DNA of 25,114 nucleotides from an uncultured Actinomycetes bacterium (GTDB lineage: Bacteria; Actinomycetota; Actinomycetes; Nanopelagicales; Nanopelagicaceae): positions 1 through 25,114 of the forward strand of contig CAITFY010000125.1 in the NCBI GenBank assembly GCA_903891755.1. Reading direction: 5' to 3'. The notes beneath the pieces are model-generated. The model saw nothing but the letters and a program-made list of their open reading frames with translations, was not told where the DNA came from and searched no databases. Numbering within the stretch: position 1 is the first letter of the stretch; every line of letters starts with the position of its first letter. Shown piece by piece: positions 1-7,589 of the stretch. The position numbers were made by a program, and so were the translations under genes.

Positions 1-644
1 ACTTGACCTGTGTTGGTTCGACGCAAGAAGAGCTTTCCAAAATTCTGGATCAATATGCTGCGGCAAATATCTCCACCATCTTGGCGCTGCGCGGAGATCC
101 GGTTGGGGGACCTGGCGCTCCGTGGGTTTCTACGCCTGGTGGATTTGATCATGCAGACCAACTCGTTGACTTAGCTGGCGCTCGCGGAGATTTTCAGGTG
201 GGGGTCGCCGCTTTTCCTGATGGACATCCCGCTTCCGGTGGAGATTTCGCGAGGGATGTTGAAGTTCTCATTCGCAAAGAGGCTCATGGTGCGACATTTG
301 CAACAACGCAGTTTTTCTTTGAGATTGATGCCTATAACCGATTGATTGAATCACTTGCTAAGGCGGGCTCGAAACTTCCTGTTATCGCCGGCGTACTTCC
401 CGTTACAAATTTCAAACAGTTGGCTCGCATGGCAGAGCTCGGAGGCACAAATCTTCCACAGAGCATGACAGATCGCTTTGAGGCTGTTGCGGACGATGAG
501 CGCGCGGTGGTTGATTTGGGAATTGAAATCGCGACTGTGCTCTGTGAAAAACTCTTGGCTGCTGGAGTTCCTGGAATACATTTCTATACTATGAACAAGG
601 CGGCGGCTACCGCGACGATTGTTAAGAATATTGGAATGCGATGA
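1..644 (+). CDS. metF: 5,10-methylenetetrahydrofolate reductase, 3' part
   Basis: Flavin enzyme that reduces 5,10-methylene-THF to 5-methyl-THF, the methyl donor for methionine synthesis. The window opens inside the gene: the frame runs to the first base, and the first bases (..AC TTG ACC TGT GTT GGT) fit the family motif HLTCVG, so the TTG at 3 is an internal Leu and not the start. About 213 of the usual 290-300 residues are present. Visible family motifs are ALRGDPV (residues 28-34 from the TTG), FPDGHP (about 71-76) and TQFFFEIDAY (about 102-111). The N-terminal part with the catalytic Glu lies outside the window. The stop overlaps the start of the next gene (ATGA), suggesting co-transcription. 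There are no broken frames. Confidence 0.93.
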   Translation, partial: LTCVGSTQEELSKILDQYAAANISTILALRGDPVGGPGAPWVSTPGGFDHADQLVDLAGARGDFQVGVAAFPDGHPASGGDFARDVEVLIRKEAHGATFATTQFFFEIDAYNRLIESLAKAGSKLPVIAGVLPVTNFKQLARMAELGGTNLPQSMTDRFEAVADDERAVVDLGIEIATVLCEKLLAAGVPGIHFYTMNKAAATATIVKNIGMR

Positions 645-1279
645 GACGAGACGATTACTTTGCTAGGTGGAGTGAGCTCCATGGTGGAGCGCGCATCAGC
701 GGAATTGTTAAGGGTTGGCTTAGTATTTCTTACGCACTTTCGACGCCACTGGTCCGCTTGAAAGTTTCTCCTAATTCCTTAAGTCTGCTTGGCGTGATTG
801 CATCGGTCTTTACCTACACCGAAGCAAATCATTATTACGCAATTGCAATCTTGGCACTGTCGCTGGTGAGTGATGGCATTGATGGAACAGTTGCAATCTT
901 GAGTGGCAAGGCGAGTAAACGCGGTGCCATGGTGGATGCGATTTGCGATCGCATCGGTGAAACTTTTTGGGCACTTGCTCTCTATAAGTTAGGCGCACCG
1001 GCGTGGATAGTTGGAGTGGCGTGGGTTTGTGCCTTTACTCAAGAATATGCGCGTGCTCGCATTGCTGGGCTTGGAGATTACCGAATTGACGTTGTCACGA
1101 TTGCCGAACGTCCTGTTCGCGCATCGTTCTTGGCAATTGCACTCGTCGCTTACGATTTAAAGATTGCAGCGGTCACAACTATTGCAACGGTCTGGGCTTT
1201 GCAACAAGCAGTTGCGTTAGTGACCGTGATGCGCAGCGGCTACATTCGGATGCAAGCTGCCGATCGCCTCGGCGACTAA
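641..1279 (+). CDS. CDP-alcohol phosphatidyltransferase family membrane protein
   Basis: Integral membrane enzyme family that transfers a phosphatidyl group from CDP-diacylglycerol to an alcohol such as inositol phosphate or glycerol phosphate. The family motif D-x2-D-G-x2-A-R-x8-G-x3-D-x3-D is present with exact spacing: D78, D81, G82, A85, G95, D99, D103. The Arg that normally follows A85 is Ile (I86). The four Asp and both Gly are kept, so activity is plausible, but the acceptor cannot be named; PgsA-like phosphatidylinositol-phosphate synthase is one possibility. At 212 residues with several hydrophobic segments it has the normal size. The ATG overlaps the metF stop by 4 nt (ATGA). The 3' end overlaps the convergent crtI tail by 63 nt. 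Confidence 0.8.
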   Translation: MRRDDYFARWSELHGGARISGIVKGWLSISYALSTPLVRLKVSPNSLSLLGVIASVFTYTEANHYYAIAILALSLVSDGIDGTVAILSGKASKRGAMVDAICDRIGETFWALALYKLGAPAWIVGVAWVCAFTQEYARARIAGLGDYRIDVVTIAERPVRASFLAIALVAYDLKIAAVTTIATVWALQQAVALVTVMRSGYIRMQAADRLGD

Positions 1280-2749
1280 CTCCGCACTCATTCCAACGAG
1301 AGGTAGTCCGCCACCTGGGTGCGCCGAACCTCCGACGCAATACAAACCTTTTACAGGTGAGCGGTTTCGGGCACGCGAGAAGGCAGACATCGCGCCATTG
1401 CTTGAAGTTCCGTATATAGAACCACCAGGCGCGTTGGTGGCATTCTGCAGATCAAGAGGTGTGCGAAATTCCATAACTTCTAAGCGTTCACTGACCCGAA
1501 GACCAAGCGCATCAAGCTTGGCGATTATCTTCGAGGCATACTCTTCGCCACCAGTAGACCAATCCCAGCCTGACTCTGAGTCATGACGAGGGGCGTTAAT
1601 TAAAACAAACCAGGCTTCAGTATTTTCGCGTTTGACCATCTTGGGATCGTTGGGCGAGCAGATGTAGATCGTGGGATCTTTGACTGGCACCTTTTGAGTA
1701 AAGATCTCATCGAATTCAGCATCGTAATCTTCTGGGAAGTAAATGGTGTGATGGTTGAGTTGAGGGATTTCGCCGGTGATCTTGGAGTTATCAAGACCTA
1801 GTAGGAGTGAGAAGCCCGCAAGAGATTTCTCAGCGCGCTTCAACTTCTTTCGTTCAGGTTTCGCAGCCTTCACATCTGGGGCGAGAAGTTTGTTATAGAT
1901 AAGTTCGGCATCTGCATTGGCTACGACCATATCGGCTGCAATCTTCTCGCCGGTATGCAAGGTGACACCAGTGACTGTGCCATCTTTTGTGTCGATGGAT
2001 GCAACCGGGGAGTTCAGATGTATCGGAATATTCAGTAAGCGACAACGATCTTCAAGAGCGACGCTGAGTTGACCGATTCCGCCAGATATATGCCACGCCC
2101 CAAAACTTGCTTCCACAAACGCGATGGTGAGCAGCGCTGCTGGTGCCTTACGCGGATCTGAACCCGTGTAGGTGGCGTAGCGATCGATAATCATCTGGAT
2201 ATGTTTATCTGAGGTGTACTCCTTCGTCACCTTGCGAAGAGATTTAAACGGCGCAATCTCTCTGATTCCTCGGATGAGGTCACGGCGCTTCAGCAAGCTC
2301 CAGACACTCGTAAGTTCTGATTGCACGAAGGGAACTCGGGAGATGTCCCACATGACTTCTGCGCGCTGCATGATGGCGTGCCACGCATTGCCTGCCTCTA
2401 CTCCGAAAGATTTATCAATCGCGGCACATGTCTTTGGTAGATCGAGGTTTATGAAATCAACGCTCTTGCCATCTGCAAAATGATATGTGAAGGCAGGATT
2501 TACAGCGGTTGAGGTAAGAACTCGCTCGAAGCGCGGACCAGTCTTGAGGAAGAAATCTTTGTAGATTGCCGGCAAGGTGAGAAGTGAAGGACCTGTGTCG
2601 AATGCATAGTCACCGATCCATTCGGTGCGACATTTTCCACCGGTGCGATCTGATGCTTCGTAGATTGTGACATCGTGTCCCTGTTTGGCGAGTCTTGCGG
2701 CTGCGGTCATTCCACCAACGCCGGCACCTACAACAACAATCTTCGACAC
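1217..2749 (-). CDS. crtI: CrtI/CrtD-type carotenoid desaturase (phytoene desaturase family)
   Basis: FAD-dependent carotene desaturase of 510 residues, normal for CrtI. The N-terminus has the dinucleotide-binding fold, with GAGVGG at 8-13 followed by the family stretch ending RTGGKCRT. The C-terminus carries the CrtI signature HPGGGLP at 477-483 in GLYCVGGSAHPGGGLP. The GTG start at 2749 directly follows the TAA of the glycosyltransferase (TAAGTG, no spacing), so it is the last gene of the carotenoid operon. Next to cruF and a glycosyltransferase it could be either the phytoene desaturase or a 3',4'-desaturase (CrtD type) acting on a hydrated psi end; sequence inspection does not separate these. 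The last 63 nt are also the 3' end of the convergent phosphatidyltransferase gene. Confidence 0.88.
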   Translation of the reverse strand: MSKIVVVGAGVGGMTAAARLAKQGHDVTIYEASDRTGGKCRTEWIGDYAFDTGPSLLTLPAIYKDFFLKTGPRFERVLTSTAVNPAFTYHFADGKSVDFINLDLPKTCAAIDKSFGVEAGNAWHAIMQRAEVMWDISRVPFVQSELTSVWSLLKRRDLIRGIREIAPFKSLRKVTKEYTSDKHIQMIIDRYATYTGSDPRKAPAALLTIAFVEASFGAWHISGGIGQLSVALEDRCRLLNIPIHLNSPVASIDTKDGTVTGVTLHTGEKIAADMVVANADAELIYNKLLAPDVKAAKPERKKLKRAEKSLAGFSLLLGLDNSKITGEIPQLNHHTIYFPEDYDAEFDEIFTQKVPVKDPTIYICSPNDPKMVKRENTEAWFVLINAPRHDSESGWDWSTGGEEYASKIIAKLDALGLRVSERLEVMEFRTPLDLQNATNAPGGSIYGTSSNGAMSAFSRARNRSPVKGLYCVGGSAHPGGGLPLVGMSAELVAEAIGSLHPNVAAAHHGH

Positions 2750-3823
2750 TTACGCCACGCTCCGTCCACGCCACACGAGTTGGTGAGTTAACTTCTTCCA
2801 CCAAGACAATTTGATAAGTAGAACGAGTGCGAAAATTGAGAGCGGGTGAAGAAGAGCGGTACTGGGAGTTGAGCGCGTGCGGAGTGCCGAGACATACCTT
2901 GAGATAGCGAGAAGGAAGTAGGCGATCCACGCCGTGCGAAATCCAGAGAGCGCCAAGATCAATGGCAGAACTCCAGTAGTTAATAGGTAGATCGCGGTCG
3001 CAAAAGAACCAATGGGTGAACCAAATGCACGCCACAAGGATTTTGTGTAACCAGCGGTGAGTTCTGAGGCGTTCTGGTACATGCGACATGTTGCAACTTC
3101 GCTGCCATCGGCCACTCCACCTTTAAATCCGTTCTTTGTCAGTAGGCGAGCGAGTTCGAGATCATCGAGTACTTCATTTCGAATCGCTTTGTGTCCACCT
3201 GCTGCGATGTACGCGTTTCGCTTGATAATCATGAATTGACCATTTGCGATGATCATCGAAGGGAATGTGCCTCGCTCGGCAAAGCGCAACGGAACGGATG
3301 AGAGCCACGACCATTGGAGTAGAGGTTGAATTAATCGCTCGAGAAACGTGATGGCAATCTGACGTGGGTAGGGAGAGATGAAATCCCATCCGAGTGAGTT
3401 CATGTAAGTAATTGATGTAGCGATGGCTGATGGTGCGAGCCTGACGTCCGCATCAACAAAGACGAGATAATCGCCGCTTGAGTGAGTTACAAGCTGGTGG
3501 CACGCGAAGTTTTTGCCGAGCCAGCCATCAGGAAGTTCAATTCCAGAGTAAACCTGGGCGCCTTGATATTTTCCGAGCAGCGCTGCTGTGCCATCGGTGG
3601 AGTGATCATCCAGGACTATTACCTCGGCGCGCGTAAGAGAAGTTGATGCCAAGAGTGATTCCATAACTTCATCTACATTGCGCTCTTCATTTCGCATTGG
3701 TACCAAGACGGAAACCGATGCCTCTACTTCTACAGCACATTTACTACGCACAACGCGCATGGTGAGTGAATTGCCCAAGGTAAAGAGGAGTGGAATTGCA
3801 GAGAGAAGTAAGAGGAAAATCAT
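2750..3823 (-). CDS. Family 2 glycosyltransferase, CruG/CrtQ-like, probable carotenoid glycosylation
   Basis: Membrane-anchored GT-A glycosyltransferase of 357 residues. Order of parts: N-terminal membrane anchor (1-20); nucleotide-sugar domain with VSVLVPMRNEERN (37-49); LDDHSTDGT (71-79); the metal-binding DAD (124-126) in VFVDADVRL; acceptor-side DDLE (220-223); an RW-like SLWRAF (262-267); then three or so membrane segments in the last 90 residues. This layout matches carotenoid glycosyltransferases such as CruG, and in cyanobacteria cruG is found next to cruF, as here. The inferred role is to put a sugar on the hydroxyl made by CruF. The ATG at 3823 follows the cruF stop by 3 nt. Sugar and acceptor are not deducible, and another lipid acceptor remains possible. 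Confidence 0.8.
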   Translation of the reverse strand: MIFLLLLSAIPLLFTLGNSLTMRVVRSKCAVEVEASVSVLVPMRNEERNVDEVMESLLASTSLTRAEVIVLDDHSTDGTAALLGKYQGAQVYSGIELPDGWLGKNFACHQLVTHSSGDYLVFVDADVRLAPSAIATSITYMNSLGWDFISPYPRQIAITFLERLIQPLLQWSWLSSVPLRFAERGTFPSMIIANGQFMIIKRNAYIAAGGHKAIRNEVLDDLELARLLTKNGFKGGVADGSEVATCRMYQNASELTAGYTKSLWRAFGSPIGSFATAIYLLTTGVLPLILALSGFRTAWIAYFLLAISRYVSALRTRSTPSTALLHPLSIFALVLLIKLSWWKKLTHQLVWRGRSVA

Positions 3824-3826
3824 TAA

Positions 3827-4639
3827 TTAAGCGGTATCTGGTCGGCCAAAGCGAAGTTGGAAAATATATGGCAAGAGGTAGATAAAGAAGAGTGCTCCGA
3901 CATAGATACCAATATCTTTATGATCGAAATAGAAAACATTTCCGATAACTCCACCGATGAGCGTCCAGAACAAGATGAGATCGGGAGCAGTTGATTTAAT
4001 AGATTTCTTCCGGCGGTCGTGGGGCAAGATTCTGTTGAGCAAGCCCATCAAACCCATTCCTGCAAAGAGCCATCCTGCTGCATTTGAGAGTGGAATCTGT
4101 GGCTCAAAGGGAACATGAGGTCCCACGAGTTTCCAGCTCCATCGTCCGGCATCAACCATTTGTGGATCTAAGAAGAGATCCCAGATCATCAAACCGATGC
4201 CACCGTAGATGAAGACCCAATGCGAAGCAGCTCTGCGCGCTGCAATGAGAATCGGGTAGGAGAGCATGATCCAAGCAAAAGGGACAAGAAGTGGTACGCC
4301 AAAGATCTGAACTCCCAAGGAGTGGTCGTAGGTGTAGCGACCAAATGGCCACCCGCTCTTCACTCCAATCGTTTCTACTGCGAGTGAGTAGGCGAAGGTG
4401 ACTATCGTGAAAGTAATGGAGAAGAAGGCGCCATAACTTAGGAAAGAATGGAGAATCATTGTTGCGGCGCCTGCTGCGACAGTTGCAATGGTGATGTAAC
4501 GCAAGACATCGCCATGAACTAAGGGGTAGGCAATTTGCAGACCAACAACTGCGAGAACTCCGAAATAGAGAAGAAAGAGTTGTTTGCCAGAGACCGAACG
4601 TCGCGCATGACGGCGTGGGCGGAACTGGCGGATGGTCAC
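3827..4639 (-). CDS. cruF: CruF-type carotenoid 1',2'-hydratase
   Basis: Multi-pass membrane protein of the carotenoid biosynthesis (CruF) family, which adds water across the C1',2' double bond of an acyclic psi end. Family-like stretches are YSLAVETIGVKSGWPFGRY, WDLFLDPQMVDAGRWSW and PLSNAAGWLFAG, with Asp/Glu/Trp-rich loops between about seven hydrophobic segments. I chose the GTG at 4639 (270 residues, starting VTIRQFRPRR), 14 nt after the stop of the upstream monooxygenase. The frame stays open to 4726, but that extra part overlaps the upstream gene and is Arg-rich and unlike the family. No strong ribosome site precedes the GTG, so the start is uncertain. Product and neighbours fit a carotenoid operon. 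Confidence 0.85.
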   Translation of the reverse strand: MTIRQFRPRRHARRSVSGKQLFLLYFGVLAVVGLQIAYPLVHGDVLRYITIATVAAGAATMILHSFLSYGAFFSITFTIVTFAYSLAVETIGVKSGWPFGRYTYDHSLGVQIFGVPLLVPFAWIMLSYPILIAARRAASHWVFIYGGIGLMIWDLFLDPQMVDAGRWSWKLVGPHVPFEPQIPLSNAAGWLFAGMGLMGLLNRILPHDRRKKSIKSTAPDLILFWTLIGGVIGNVFYFDHKDIGIYVGALFFIYLLPYIFQLRFGRPDTA

Positions 4640-4653
4640 GCCTTTATTCTGCC

Positions 4654-5334
4654 TTACTTGTCCTGAGTTATAGAGCCACGAACCTCGAGCAAGGCAAAGC
4701 GGGCGAATAGTTCTTCGGAGTACCACTGCTGAGAGTGGGTCTCGCGGATCGCGGCAGAGTGCGCTGCACCCTTGTAGGCGAAGTCTCGGATCGCGGCGCT
4801 ACTGCTCCAGATAGACATCGTTCCTTGCAATCCGATGGGAGCTTCGCCAATGCCAATTGCGCTCTCCACTCCAGGGCTATCTCGCAGGCTTGAGATCACC
4901 GGCGGTACCGCACGCCAGAAGCGCAGGTTCTTGCGCCATTTAATTCGTGCGCGGGTGATGGCAAGGATTTTGCCATCCCAACTCTTCGCGAGCTCGGCAT
5001 CTACTAAGAATGGTTCTGCCCCCGACCAACGTCCATGTGCAGATATGGCTTGCGCTGTATAGCGCGCTTCTGAAAGTGCAATCTTGCGCCAAGCTTTCAC
5101 GATTGTGCTCTCATCGAATGAAGCCAGAGCACTTTCATCGATGGTGACTATGAGCCCCCACAAAGTTGGGTCAGCATCGCGAGGAGTGAAAGTTTCCCCA
5201 GTTCCCGTGCCAATTAATTTGTAGAACGAGATCGCCGAGTTCTTGCGAAGTGCAAAGCGATCGAGCGCCATATGTCCGATGGCGTTGAAAACTCTATGGC
5301 GAGGAATGCGCCATAGATAAACGACGGTAATCAT
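4654..5334 (-). CDS. crtA: CrtA-like (spheroidene monooxygenase family) protein
   Basis: Protein of 226 residues resembling the CrtA family, haem-type monooxygenases that put a keto group at C2 of acyclic carotenoids in purple bacteria. Family-like features are the start ITVVYLWRIP, the FYKLIGTGTGETFTPRDADPT-like region, and near the end AIGIGEAPIGLQGTMSIWSS followed by YSEELFARFALLEVRG. The ATG at 5334 overlaps the stop of the upstream hydrolase (TAATG), so translation is probably coupled; the longer frame to 5394 lies inside that gene. With cruF next door, a 1'-hydroxy-2'-keto end group is a reasonable inference, though the natural substrate is unknown. Members of this family in non-phototrophs are poorly characterised. 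Confidence 0.75.
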   Translation of the reverse strand: MITVVYLWRIPRHRVFNAIGHMALDRFALRKNSAISFYKLIGTGTGETFTPRDADPTLWGLIVTIDESALASFDESTIVKAWRKIALSEARYTAQAISAHGRWSGAEPFLVDAELAKSWDGKILAITRARIKWRKNLRFWRAVPPVISSLRDSPGVESAIGIGEAPIGLQGTMSIWSSSAAIRDFAYKGAAHSAAIRETHSQQWYSEELFARFALLEVRGSITQDK

Positions 5335-6122
5335 TAAGCGGTCTGTGTCGCTGTACGAATAATTTCGGCGATGCAATCTTCTGGGCTGTCCCACATTGGC
5401 GCATGACCTGATTGGGAGAGTGTCACCCAGCGCGCGTGCGCGGGAGCCAAAGTTTTCTCTTGCGAGGTTTGTGCAGGCAAGGTGTTGTCGCTATCTCCAA
5501 AGAGAATTGTCACTGGAATTTCTGCAGGAATCTCTTTATCGAATCGTCGCTTCAACATTCCATCCCATGCTGGGAAGTATCCCGGCGCAGATCCATATGC
5601 CACCACTGCATCAACGATTAACTCGTGTGGGAAGTCGCGCCACTGCGGACTGACTTCAAAGAAACCTAACTTGCGAGCCCAATCCTGCTTCATTAAAACG
5701 TTTGCATATTTATAAGTTGCTGATGCCATAAAACGTGAAGATGCGCCAAGAAATGTCCGGTGTGTAGTGGGAACTAACCAGAGGCCAGCTGGTGCAAGAC
5801 CCGTAACACTGAGAACGCGATGGGGGAAGGCTGCTGCAATTTCCAGCGCTATCCATCCGCCAAGCGAATTTCCCGAGAAGTGCGCTTTCTCAATGCCAAG
5901 ATCATCCAGCTGATCGATGATCAGAGTTGCAAGTGAGGATGGATCCATCGGGTGATGTGGGTCGAGAGATGATTTTCCATGGCCTGGTAAATCAAATGTG
6001 ATGACCTGAAATTTTTCTGCAAGCCGACCCGCGATTGGTTTCCAGGCGGTTGAGGCCGAACCCATTCCATGGAGCAAGACGAGCGGCTGACCGCTGCCTT
6101 GAATCTCATGTGCCAGTTTCAT
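5334..6122 (-). CDS. Alpha/beta hydrolase, first gene of the carotenoid operon
   Basis: Single-domain alpha/beta hydrolase of 262 residues. Visible elements: oxyanion-hole HGMG (18-21), FDLPGHGKS (43-51), nucleophile elbow GNSLGG with Ser86, acid region FGDSDNTLP (208-216, Asp210 or Asp212), and His240 in SGHAPMW. All catalytic parts are intact, so it should be an active esterase, lipase or related enzyme; the substrate is unknown. It overlaps the crtA-like gene by one base (TAATG), which ties it to carotenoid synthesis by position. It could act on an acylated carotenoid or carotenoid glycoside, or be unrelated. A likely -10 box (TAAAGT) sits 7 nt before the ATG with no ribosome site, suggesting a leaderless mRNA and the operon promoter. 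Confidence 0.85.
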   Translation of the reverse strand: MKLAHEIQGSGQPLVLLHGMGSASTAWKPIAGRLAEKFQVITFDLPGHGKSSLDPHHPMDPSSLATLIIDQLDDLGIEKAHFSGNSLGGWIALEIAAAFPHRVLSVTGLAPAGLWLVPTTHRTFLGASSRFMASATYKYANVLMKQDWARKLGFFEVSPQWRDFPHELIVDAVVAYGSAPGYFPAWDGMLKRRFDKEIPAEIPVTILFGDSDNTLPAQTSQEKTLAPAHARWVTLSQSGHAPMWDSPEDCIAEIIRTATQTA

Positions 6123-6129
6123 GAAAGTA

Positions 6130-6135
6130 ACTTTA
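6130..6135 (-). promoter_or_regulatory. Putative -10 box of the carotenoid operon, leaderless start
   Basis: On the minus strand TAAAGT is followed by 7 nt and then the hydrolase ATG. The first transcribed base would be at or next to the start codon. No clear TTGACA-like -35 box is seen 16-18 nt upstream. It lies in the 35-nt gap after the TauE/SafE gene, so the operon could also be read through from that gene. Confidence 0.4.
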
Positions 6136-6157
6136 CTAGTAGCTAGTTAGCGCGACT

Positions 6158-6910
6158 TTACGAGTGGAAGATCCAAGTCTTTGCAATAGTAAATATCGCC
6201 AGCGCAAAGAGGAGGTATGAGAATGATTGGCGCAGCAGGGCGACTGGTACTCGCTTGGTGTTGTGCGAGGCGATGAGGGATACGACCACTGCGATTGCGC
6301 CTATCCCGATAGGGATTCCCCATTTCACTTCGTGCCAGACGCCGTGATGGCCCAAGAATGATGTGGCACAGTTGATGGAGATGATCAGCAGGGAAGTGCC
6401 GGCAGCTTTATTTTGTGGAGTATTAAAGAAGAGCACCAGAATAGGAATTGCAAGGAATCCTCCGCCCACACCGAATATTCCAGTCATCGCTCCAATAGTT
6501 AAAGAGATCGCTATCAAGACCCCAACTGGCATCTTCTTCTCAGGGGCTGCCTTGACGGGTCCACGAAGAGTTGCAAAACCAGCCAAGACCAAGACGCCCG
6601 CAAAGCCCGTAGTGATCAGTGAGTTAGGCAGGTGCTTGGAGAGGGCAGAGCCGCCGATATTCGTCACCAAGCCAATGCCCCAAATGGAGAAAGCCTCGCG
6701 ATAGAGAATCTCATGACTTCGCATCTTGGGGATTGCGCCAGAAAAGGCAGCGAGAAAGACAATGGCCAAAGCAGCAGTGGTTGCCTGCGTTGGAGTGAAG
6801 TGAAATATGTAGAGAAGGATTGGCACTGAGACCATCGCTCCGCCGGCTCCAACAAAACCTAAAACAGAGCCGATAAAGACTCCGCTGAATATCGCAAGCA
6901 CTGCATTCAT
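6158..6910 (-). CDS. TauE/SafE family membrane permease
   Basis: Integral membrane protein of the TauE/SafE (DUF81) family, which exports or imports sulfite, sulfonates or related small organic anions. It has the family's two-fold repeat: a glycine-rich first motif (GFVGAGGAMVSVPILL) in the N-terminal half and a matching one (GIFGVGGGFLAIPILV) in the C-terminal half, with eight or so hydrophobic segments. I chose the ATG at 6910 (250 residues, MNAVLAIFSG) because AGGA lies 7 nt upstream. The ATG at 6928 is the alternative. The longest frame, to 6988, would overlap the start codon of the divergent gene and is unlikely. It is separated from the carotenoid operon by 35 nt, and no functional link to it is evident. 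Confidence 0.85.
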   Translation of the reverse strand: MNAVLAIFSGVFIGSVLGFVGAGGAMVSVPILLYIFHFTPTQATTAALAIVFLAAFSGAIPKMRSHEILYREAFSIWGIGLVTNIGGSALSKHLPNSLITTGFAGVLVLAGFATLRGPVKAAPEKKMPVGVLIAISLTIGAMTGIFGVGGGFLAIPILVLFFNTPQNKAAGTSLLIISINCATSFLGHHGVWHEVKWGIPIGIGAIAVVVSLIASHNTKRVPVALLRQSFSYLLFALAIFTIAKTWIFHS

Positions 6911-6973
6911 AGGTGCATCCTGCCTCATGAAAGTGAATGATTTGCGCTTATTCTCCTCCCAATCCTGACTTGC

Positions 6974-6979
6974 TAGTGT
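6974..6979 (+). promoter_or_regulatory. Putative -10 box of the DUF952 gene, leaderless start
   Basis: TAGTGT followed by 7 nt and then the ATG at 6987. No ribosome-binding site is present between them, which fits a leaderless mRNA. No convincing -35 box was found. It lies in the 76-nt divergent gap shared with the TauE/SafE gene. Confidence 0.35.
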
Positions 6980-6986
6980 TATCAGC

Positions 6987-7337
6987 ATGAACGATGAGTT
7001 AGATGGCGTGGTTAGCAGTGACCTGATTTACCATGTAACAACTGCCAGCGAATGGACTCGCGCTCAACTCAACGGAATTTTCGATCGATCCACTAAAGGT
7101 AAATCCTTTGAGCAAGTTGGATTCATTCACGCCTCAACGGCTATGCAGTTAGAGGGAATCAAAGAGATCCTTTACGGCAACACAACAGAGAAACTAGTAG
7201 TGCTGGTGCTCAGCCAAGAGAAACTACAAGCAGCAGGCATTGAAGTACGTTTTGAGGATGGGGGAGAGGGAGAGTTCTACCCTCACATATTTGCACCTAT
7301 CCCGGTGCGGTTGATCGTAGATACGATTAACCTCTAG
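6987..7337 (+). CDS. DUF952 family protein
   Basis: Small soluble protein of 116 residues that matches the DUF952 family by its pattern: LIYHVTTASEWTRAQ near the start (13-27), GFIHAST (45-51), a central LVVLVLSQEKLQAAGIEVRFED, and FYPHIFAPIPV near the end (97-107). The family is widespread, has no established biochemical role, and its fold resembles ADP-ribosyltransferase-like proteins. The ATG at 6987 is supported by the -10-like TAGTGT 7 nt upstream. It is followed 16 nt later by an unrecognised small gene on the same strand, so the two may form a short operon. Confidence 0.85.
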   Translation: MNDELDGVVSSDLIYHVTTASEWTRAQLNGIFDRSTKGKSFEQVGFIHASTAMQLEGIKEILYGNTTEKLVVLVLSQEKLQAAGIEVRFEDGGEGEFYPHIFAPIPVRLIVDTINL

Positions 7338-7353
7338 AGAGAAACGAGCTGCC

Positions 7354-7533
7354 ATGGAAATCTACACATACCAAATTGAGTACTACATCGATAAGCCAAG
7401 TGAGACGGTTAAGGCTGTTGCATACGAACTAAAAGATGGCTGGTTCGTGTTCTATGGCGCCAAGTCTCAAGCCGAGCAGGTCCTGCGTGTACGTGCGACT
7501 GATGTGACTCGCGTGGTGCTGGTTGCCGAGTGA
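7354..7533 (+). CDS. Unrecognised 59-residue protein
   Basis: Reading frame from ATG 7354 to TGA 7531-7533, coding 59 residues that begin MEIYTYQIEYYIDKPSETVK and end VTRVVLVAE. Codon use resembles the neighbours, and the predicted pattern is compact alpha/beta (strand-rich start, GWFVFYGAKSQAEQVLRVRA core), so it looks like a real small soluble protein rather than noise. I do not recognise a family. It starts 16 nt after the DUF952 stop, with only a weak purine stretch (AGAGAGAAACGAG) as a possible ribosome site. No membrane segment, signal or metal motif is visible. Confidence 0.55.
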   Translation: MEIYTYQIEYYIDKPSETVKAVAYELKDGWFVFYGAKSQAEQVLRVRATDVTRVVLVAE

Positions 7534-7566
7534 ATAAAGAGAAGTAAATTTCGAAAGACTTTTTAA

Positions 7567-7584
7567 ATTCGGCATCGCCCGAAT
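7567..7584 (+). other. Small inverted repeat after the 59-residue gene
   Basis: ATTCGG and CCGAAT form a perfect 6-bp stem with a 6-nt loop, 33 nt after the stop of the small gene. There is no T tract after it on the plus strand, so it is not a standard intrinsic terminator. It may be a weak transcript-end structure or chance. Confidence 0.25.
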
Positions 7585-7589
7585 GTTGA

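Noticed and set aside
2610..3089. 159-residue minus-strand frame across the glycosyltransferase/crtI junction
   Set aside because: It overlaps two genes with clear family motifs in another frame. Its composition (many Arg, Ser, Trp, Cys) is typical of an out-of-frame shadow.
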